Of a DNA stretch of 64,000 nt, positions 57,139-64,000 are shown piece by piece. The DNA lies in contig OZ038320.1 in NCBI GenBank assembly GCA_964035795.1, positions 18,556,589-18,620,588 of the forward strand, given 5' to 3'. The DNA comes from Pterobdella sp. o SKG-2022. Lineage: Eukaryota > Annelida > Clitellata > Hirudinida > Piscicolidae. Below the pieces are notes generated by a model. It searched no databases, was not told where the DNA came from, and saw only the letters and a list, made by a program, of their open reading frames with translations. Position 1 is the first letter of the stretch. Every line of letters starts with the position of its first letter. A program made the position numbers and the translations under genes.

Positions 57139-60100
57139 ATGGAAGAAACGGACCAGCAAAAGCCGATAGAAATGACGAATGTTGCTTTCCAGGGTGATGA
57201 TGAAGACGAATTGAATGTCTGTTACATTTAATAATTTGTTATTTTACTTTTAATGTTCTTTATAGATAAGTATTTTCTTTATTAAAGAAAACGTGATGTG
57301 GATTTATTTGAGTCGGACTGTATAGCTCAGTGTTAGAGCATTAGACTCTTTATCTAAAGTTACCAGGTTCGACCCCTTGTGGGCCGACAATTCTCACCGT
57401 TCCACATTAAATTTGTTGCAAGCGCTTTGATCTATGAGTAAAAACGCTTTATAAATATTGTATTACATTGAATTTAATTAAATAGTTTTAGTTTAATATT
57501 TTTGTTATCATCGACCCAACAAAATTCCCTTTTTTCTAAACAACGCCGTTTATTTTGAGAGCACCCTCACTTTCTTCAAAAGTTCTTATAAAACAAAGCT
57601 TCACTGAAAACTCAAATTATTTTTGAAAAATCTTTTTTAAAACTCATCATGACTAGATTTTTTTGAATCCATTTTATCAAGTTGAAGATGTTCATTGATG
57701 TAGCAACGAATGGACTTGGACGCTAAGATTATAAATATGTTTATTTTGAGAGTTGAATTCCATCTTTAGTCCATATTTCGATTAAAAAATTATTTACCGA
57801 TCTTCAAACTGAGTCATTAGGAAATACCTTTTCACCACGAACTTACAATTGATTTTTTGGAGTTTTGTTAATACATTAATTTTATTCAAACTTTTCATTA
57901 ATTATCAATAATAGTTGTTTAATAAACTTATGGTTTTTATTTCAAATTCCTTTTTTATAGGTTTTAATAAAATTTATTAAGCATTTTAAATTTTATTGAA
58001 AAAATTTTTGAACATGTTTATGAAGAAAGAACCTGAGAACGAGGAAAAGAAAGTGCCAGAGAAGAAAGAAGAATTGACAGCAGAAGAGGCCGAGGAAGTG
58101 AGTTGTTGAGTAATAATTCTTATTCGTTTATTTCAGAAATATCAGTATTTTAAATAACAATATAATATAATGAAAATTTGGTTTTAAAACTGTTAACCAC
58201 TTTTTTTTCGCCTCATATTGAAGCTCAAGAAGTTATTTGAAGCTGCTATCAAAGAAGACTTGCCTCTGCTCAGGGAGCTCCATTCGAAAGGGGCCAAGCT
58301 TGATGTTGTCAACAAGGTTGTTGTTGATCTCAGTTACAGCAATGGATAAAATACCTTATAAAATTGTTTTTTCATGCGAGTAAACAATAGATTTTTGGAA
58401 TACCATTTCTTATCTTCTGTAGACATCAAAAAAATCTCAACCAGATCAAAATGTGAATAAAACTAATAACAAACGCATTGTGTAACAATCTCTAAAAGCC
58501 AATCAAAAAAAAAATATACATGGTAATTTTAAACTCATATCTTTTCAAGGATGGCAATCCTCTTTTGCACTTTCCCGTGAGAGCTTCCAACCCAGCCATG
58601 GTGGCCTTCATGGTGGAGAATAAAGTTGACGTCAACGCCGTCAATAGGGTTGGTGAATAGTGGATTTATAAGTAGTTGGATGGATTATAGATGCTTTGAG
58701 GTTTTTTGAAATTTTTAAATGAAACATAATGTTTGAAACGACCCTTTTCTTTAGTTATTTGTTGATTTTTCATTCATTAAAATTAATTAAATTGATATGT
58801 TTATGTATTTGAAACATTATGAAAAATATTATTTTCAACATAAATGTGCCAGAAATTTTTTAAAGCCTAAAATACATAAAGAAAATAATTAAAAAAAACT
58901 TTAAATAACAAAACTCCACAGAATGGCACGGATGCCTTACAACTGGCTTCATATGCAGGGGACAATGAAATCCTCGAAATCCTTGTTTATGCTGGAGCCA
59001 ACATCAACCACCAAGATACGGTAGGCTACTTTTTTGGTATATGTACCATTTTGTTTGTCGCTTCTTTGAAATATGTATGCTATTTTTTCGCTTTTTTAAA
59101 CAAAGGTTCAAACGCTTATAGAATTTCAGGATGCTAATAACATTTGATTTTTAAATTTTTAAACGGACTATAAAAATTGAAAAAAAAATTTTATTAAATA
59201 AAAATTTTTTTTTGAATTTAGCGTTTAATCATAGGAAATAAACTGAAGTATGAATCAACAAAAAAAACATGAACGACAGAGTGGCAACACAGCTCTCCAC
59301 TTTGCCTGCCAGTTCAACCATCTCATATGCTCCATGCAGCTCATCAACTTCGGATCACGCCTCGACCTCATCAATAGTGTTAGTTCATATGATAATATTA
59401 GTAGATTGCTTAAAAAGAGTATTCTAAAAGTATGTACATTTAATGATAGGGTTGAAATAATCGTAAAGAATAAGATCTACATTCTTTGTATTGTCGATCT
59501 GATCTTAGTTAGCAAAAATGCTGGCACTTAATTAATTAATGAAGTTCAAAATATTTATATAAATTCACATAATTTGTATAATTGTTGTTTGCTTGAAAAA
59601 ACAATCATTTATTATGATTTTCACTGCTCATTAAAGTTTCTCAACTTTGCTATCTTTAAAGGTTCAAGGTAGATTTTAAACTATTGTTTGATAGCCTTGG
59701 ATCATGAATGAGAATTAAAATATTCTCCCACATATTATCCTGAGTTAAGTCTGTCACGTAAGCAATGTGTTTTAATAGGACTAGTAATTAAAACTGAAGA
59801 AAGTTTATCACTGAAAATAATATAGATTTTCATCACCAATTGCTTGTGACATAGAATTGCAACAAGAAAAACTTGAAACCTTTTTTTGAGCTAAGAGTTT
59901 TATTTTGACAAATTATGTTTCAAAGCTAAACATGGTGCTTGTTTTGAAAGTTTCAGATATCACTTGAATGCACTTGAGCTATTTAAAAGCCAATTTATAT
60001 AAAAATTTATATTGAAGCTGTTGTATACAAACTATGAGCTGTTATTTTTGGAATAAACTGACATGAAATTTCTATAACAAATAAAGTCAAAAATACTTCT

Positions 60101-63100
60101 AAAAAAAATGATACAAATACTTTTATTTTATTTCAAAATGATAAAACGAAAACCACGATTTAAAAAAAAAATGAAGCTCCATATACACTTTCATTCTTTC
60201 AGATAGGAGATGTGCCTCTACACGGGGCTTGCAGGAACAGTATGTTGGACGTAGTGACCAGAATGTGTGTGCTAGGCTGTCCCGTGAACACTTCTAACAA
60301 TGTATTACCACAGTGTTAATGGATAGAAAAATAATTCTTTAATAAAAAAAGAGTTAATTACTTAAAGCACATATGTTTAATTTTGATGCTAGTTTTATTA
60401 TCATAGAATAAAATTGATCATTAGGAATATAATTGGACAATAACTTTTTAAGCAAAAAGAGACACCTTTGCACATAAGTGCCAAGGCAGGCAACAGTGAA
60501 GTAGTGAGAGTTCTTATGTTGCATGGGGCAAAGATAAATACTCAAGATAAGGTTTGCTCAGTTTGAAGCCGTTTTTTTTTCGTTTCTTCTAAAAACTTCA
60601 ACAATATTAGTTAATAACTATTAATTTTTCATTTATGCAAATTCCACTAAATTGAACATTTATTTAAATCTATCATAGAATTTCAAAATTCCTGAAGAAC
60701 TAGCTACCAAGTCTGAAGTCAAAAAACTTTTCACTATGTACAAACAGGTACAAATTATCAAAATTTATTTTTTAGTTCAAAAGCTTCATGAAATAATCTC
60801 ACTTGTAGTTGAATAAAATATCGAAATTATTTATTTAATTCAAATTTTGAAATAACATGAACTAATTGAAAAATAAATAGCCAAAGAAACATAAAAAGTT
60901 ATCTGTAAATTTTCAAACCCTGTTTGGTAGGTGGTGCAAGGCTCATCAGCCAACAAAAAGCATGAACTAAGAAAAAGCCTCAACCCCTCACCTGAACCTC
61001 TCAATCAACTGAAGGTCCCTTCATGTTTTTCTACAAGCTATCATGAAATTTATAGTTTCATCGTAGTATTCAAAAATGTTTGATGATCATTATAAAAACT
61101 ATTTCGATGATTCACGCTATAATATATTTATGGATTATCAGAGCAAATGAATGAATAACAAAAATATTCATTTTTTTGAAGGTGATGTTTCTCGGTAGTA
61201 GTGGCGTAGGTAAAACAGCAGTCATAGAATCTTTGAAATGTGGATTTTTAAAAAGTTTTTTATGGTCCAGTTATTACACTTTTAGCAAATCTGGCAAGGC
61301 TACTAAAGGTTAGCATTTTTGTATGATAGTTTTCGATGGTTTTTTAAATTTAAATATTTGTGCATCGAAATAAAAATAAATTTATTGAATTATGATGATT
61401 TATGTTAGGCTTGATGAAATAGTCTCAATATAATAGATCAAGTTAGCTAAATAAAATCAATAGTTTAGGATGAATGTGTGATAAAATAAAACGGGATTAT
61501 AATTTAATGTGGCTTAGAAACCCTGAAGTTAATGCCAGTATAACACTAAAGTTGGAGTCACTATAATCTGATACCTAAGTTTAGCTGTAATGCTTTCACA
61601 GAAAAATACAATTTCAATTTATGAATTTTGTAATGAAGAAGAGTTTCTAATGCAGAGTTGCAGCTCGAAATGGAATTGTTTGTAATGAAAAGGGGTGAAT
61701 TCGAGAAGTGGAAAGATTTTTCTTTAGTTGTATTACTTTGCTTAATAATCTAGTGTGTTCAATTATTGAAGTATTTGAGTGTTTATCACCATGACGAAAA
61801 ATTTTCAACCAATCAAATGTGTTTTTGTGAGGTTGTTGCTTGTGTGTTTCGATTCTATTGCACCAAATGAAACACACGGTATTTGAGGGTAAGAAAAAAA
61901 TTTAGAGAATAATTTGATGATGTAATAAGTAAAGATAAGAAAAAAAATTAAAACTTCAAAAAAAGGGTTGCGAGGTATTGTTAAACTTACAAGATGACGT
62001 GAAAAGGATAGCCCAAAGAGATACCATATAATAGATAAATGGTAACGTTTTATTGATGATAGTGTTCAGGTCTTTGAGATAATTTTTTAAAAATGAGATA
62101 GAAGTTTGAAAAATAAAAAAAATCATTTAATAAGAATAGTTTTGAATTTTAAAATCGAAAAAATATAGTAATTTTTGTGAAAAAAACCTATAAAAACATT
62201 GAAGTTTAATTGTGTTAATGAAATGTTTCAAGACATAGCCTCGAAGCTGAGCGACCCAATGGGCACGATGAATCTAGGCAATGGTTCCTTCACCAATCCT
62301 AACTATACTAAAGGAATTTCTGTGCAGAAAACTAATATTAATGGTGATATTTGTATTTATTACAAAATACTTTTTAATTTTTAAATTGATTTCCATGATT
62401 GATTTTCAGCCCGTATAGCTCAGCTAATTTTCTAGAGTTACCCTTTTGGGCCGACAATTAGCATCTGTTCCGCAGTGTGTTTTCGCTACATTAAATTTGT
62501 AGCACATGCTTTGATCTATAAGAAAAAGCGTTTTATAAATACCATATTGCATTACATTCACATTAGTGTATATACATGAATAATATAATAAAGAGTTGAT
62601 TTAGCTACATATTCTAAAATAATTCAATGAATTTGAAAAATTTTTCTTCAATCGCTTGAAACAGATATAGGAGATGTTGTTCTGATGGACTTTTCAGGAG
62701 TTGAGACCTACTACAACTCATACAGTCTTTTCTTGGGAGATTCCAGTTGTGCACATGTAATTGTTGTTTCGTTGAATGATCCGCCTCATGTAAGGCAAAA
62801 CCAAATCGATTTTTGGCTGGAATTTATTAGATCAAGAATGTCACCTAAAGAACCTATTGGTAATTTAATAGGTTTTATTTCTAAAAAATAATGATTTTAT
62901 TTAATGGTATATTGTTGATTGTTTATAAATTTTTTTATAAGTTTGTTTTTATGAAAATATATTTTTGATCAGGCTTTTCTGGTTGCAATATGTGGGCACC
63001 TAACATTTACATAATAGCCACCAACCCCAGAGAAGTAAGAACTCAAAAATAAACTTCAAATTAGTATTTATATTTTCAGTGAAAAAATATTAATCATAAA

Positions 63101-64000
63101 AATAAAAAAATAATTTGCATATATGGTTTTCATTAAGCTGAATCAAAATTTTGAAGGACAACTGTGAGAAAAATGACAAAGGGTTTTGGGTAGCTGGTCA
63201 AGAATGGGCCTTCATTAATAAACTTTTGGAAAAATACGAAAGAGAAGTGATTATAAATCAACCAATAATAATTCTAGATGCTCTTTTGCCCAACTCTCAA
63301 GAAATGACTTTGTTCAAACAAAAATTGAATCAACAGAAAGAACTCATAGAAAGGGTAAGTATATTTTTCAATCTTTTATTTTTAGTAGTTATTTTTTCAT
63401 GGATTCAACTCATAATCTAAAAAATCTAATGTAAAATTTTATGTTAAAAATATATTTTTTTAATGAAATGCTTATAAAATAATCTCAAGTATATTTTTTG
63501 AGACTAGCACACTCTTTGAGAACTTTCAATTTTTAATTTCCAACTATATGACCCATTAAAAGAGCCAATTAAAATATTTTTTTTTCAGTTTCTTCCCACG
63601 CGGCTTGGATGCTTGGGTGATATTTTATTTGAGTTTCAAGGCTTGGTGAACTCTAAAAGCACTTTCCCCGTTGTTTGGTTCCATGAATTTGCTTCATGGG
63701 TGAGAGAAAAAGTGAACATACTAGCTCTTGATGATAATATCAGAGAAGTATTGGTGCAACTGCAGCTAATGGGAGAAGTATGTTTGTATGAAAATTCTTT
63801 TATAAAATACGTTAAAAAAACAGATAAAAGTGTTGAAACTTTTTTCCATTCAAAGGAAACTAGAACAAATTTTTTTTTCAGGTCATTTGTTTCGGTACAG
63901 AACCATCAGAATTAATTGTGTTGAGACCAAATTGGTTAGGCACTGAAGTGATCGGCACCCTGTTTTCTAGAGAGGCTCTTCAAACTAGTAGCAAATGGTC
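57139..64000 (+). CDS. Ankyrin-repeat Roc-COR (ROCO) protein related to the DAPK non-kinase region, partial at its 3' end
   Basis: Exons: 57139-57193 (alternative end 57216), 58030-58097, 58224-58316, 58550-58648, 58922-59020, 59280-59378, 60203-60301, 60453-60551, 60679-60747, 60931-61014, 61182-61308, 62233-62343, 62665-62859, 62973-63034, 63157-63354, 63589-63777 and 63882 onward. A charged N-terminus (EPENEEKKVPEKKEELTAEE) precedes six ankyrin repeats (for example NGTDALQLASYAGDNEILEI), each on its own phase-0 exon. Then comes Roc: P-loop MFLGSSGVGKTAVIESL, DxxG in VLMDFSGVETYY, FWLEFIRSRM; the usual TKxD is replaced by ATNPRED. COR follows: FHEFASWVREKVNIL, LQLMGE, VLRPNWLGTEVIGTLFSREA. 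Sequence and order match DAPK1 after its kinase, but no kinase exon is seen upstream. Role: GTP-binding scaffold, by family. A death domain may follow outside the window. The first exon is the weakest call; Met codons at 58014 and 58020 could also start it. Confidence 0.85.
57316..57475 (+). mobile_element. tRNA-derived SINE, family 1, best-preserved copy
   Basis: Head GGACTGTATAGCTCAGTGTT (A box TAGCTCAG), AGAGCATTAGACT, AGGTTCGACCCCTTGTGGGC (B box GGTTCGACCCC), then CGACAATTCTCACCGTTCCA, a middle block with GCAAGCGCTTTGATCTATGA, and tail ACGCTTTATAAATATTGTAT then TACATT. In the first intron of the ankyrin-Roc-COR gene. Confidence 0.88.
61440..61570. repeat. Fragment related to the ~0.82-kb repeat
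   Basis: GCTTAGAAACCCTGAAGTTA then ATGCCAGTATAAC resembles the 3' part of copies at 33930 and 34895 (GAAACTCCTGAAGTTGATGC, CACTATAATC). Intronic. Confidence 0.45.
61795..61875. mobile_element. Partial copy of the CCAATCA inverted-repeat element
   Basis: TTTTCAACCAATCAAATGTG then TTTTTGTGAGGTTGTTGCTT and GTGTGTTTCGATTC match the reverse complement of 21300-21360. Intronic in the ankyrin-Roc-COR gene. Confidence 0.6.
62408..62558 (+). mobile_element. tRNA-derived SINE, family 1, with internal head deletion
   Basis: CCCGTATAGCTCAGCT is followed at once by AGAGTTACCCTTTTGGGCCG, so most of the stretch between A and B boxes is missing; then ACAATTAGCATCTGTTCCGC, GTGTGTTTTCGCTACATTAA and the usual AGCGTTTTATAAATACCATA tail. 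Intronic. Confidence 0.8.

Noticed and set aside
57316..57400. A tRNA gene in the first intron of the ankyrin-Roc-COR gene
   Set aside because: A and B boxes are present, but the sequence continues into a conserved SINE body and tail, recurs several times in the window, and does not close a cloverleaf.

Overview
This is AT-rich nuclear DNA from an invertebrate animal. The evidence is short exons joined by GT-AG introns, metazoan protein families (an NBEAL-type BEACH protein and an ankyrin-Roc-COR protein related to the DAPK non-kinase region), and a dense mix of L2-like, RTE-like and R4/Dong-like LINEs, Penelope-like pieces, a Tigger/pogo element, tRNA-derived SINEs and small inverted-repeat elements. 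A cnidarian or similar early-branching or spiralian invertebrate would fit; the window alone does not settle the taxon. No bacterial genes, CRISPR array or stand-alone tRNA/rRNA gene was seen.

Layout. (1) 96-20596, minus strand: about 43 exons of an NBEAL-family gene, from its first codon at 20596 to the middle of the BEACH domain; it leaves the window at the left edge. One of its introns holds a nearly pure 1.32-kb TTAC/GTAA tetranucleotide array. (2) 20.6-24.05 kb: intergenic DNA with a small inverted-repeat element, a TA array and a 5'-truncated L2-like LINE. (3) 24056-27914, minus: a five-exon gene for a small secreted protein with a Thr-rich stalk and an unrecognised cysteine-containing domain. 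(4) 28.1-37.2 kb: a repeat domain with a TAA array, an R4/Dong-like LINE, two Penelope-like GIY-YIG fragments, a Tigger relic, a diverged 0.8-kb pair and a dispersed short family. (5) 37269-47213, minus: a 17-exon glycoside hydrolase family 3 (beta-xylosidase-like) gene with signal peptide and intact catalytic motifs; a 2.28-kb LINE with 13-bp target duplications sits in one intron, touching the splice acceptor. A hairpin with 84-bp arms lies just 5' of it. (6) 47.7-52.85 kb: a decayed RTE-like LINE split by a Tigger/pogo transposon. (7) 52.86-57.1 kb: intergenic AT-rich DNA. (8) 57139-64000, plus: the 5' part of an ankyrin-Roc-COR gene that encodes one ankyrin repeat per exon; it leaves the window at the right edge.

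The four host genes belong to unrelated processes: membrane trafficking scaffold, secreted protein of unknown role, secreted carbohydrate hydrolase, and GTPase scaffold. There is no sign that they form a functional cluster. Exon coordinates come from reading frames, splice sites, intron phase agreement and family resemblance recalled from memory; no alignment or database search was run.
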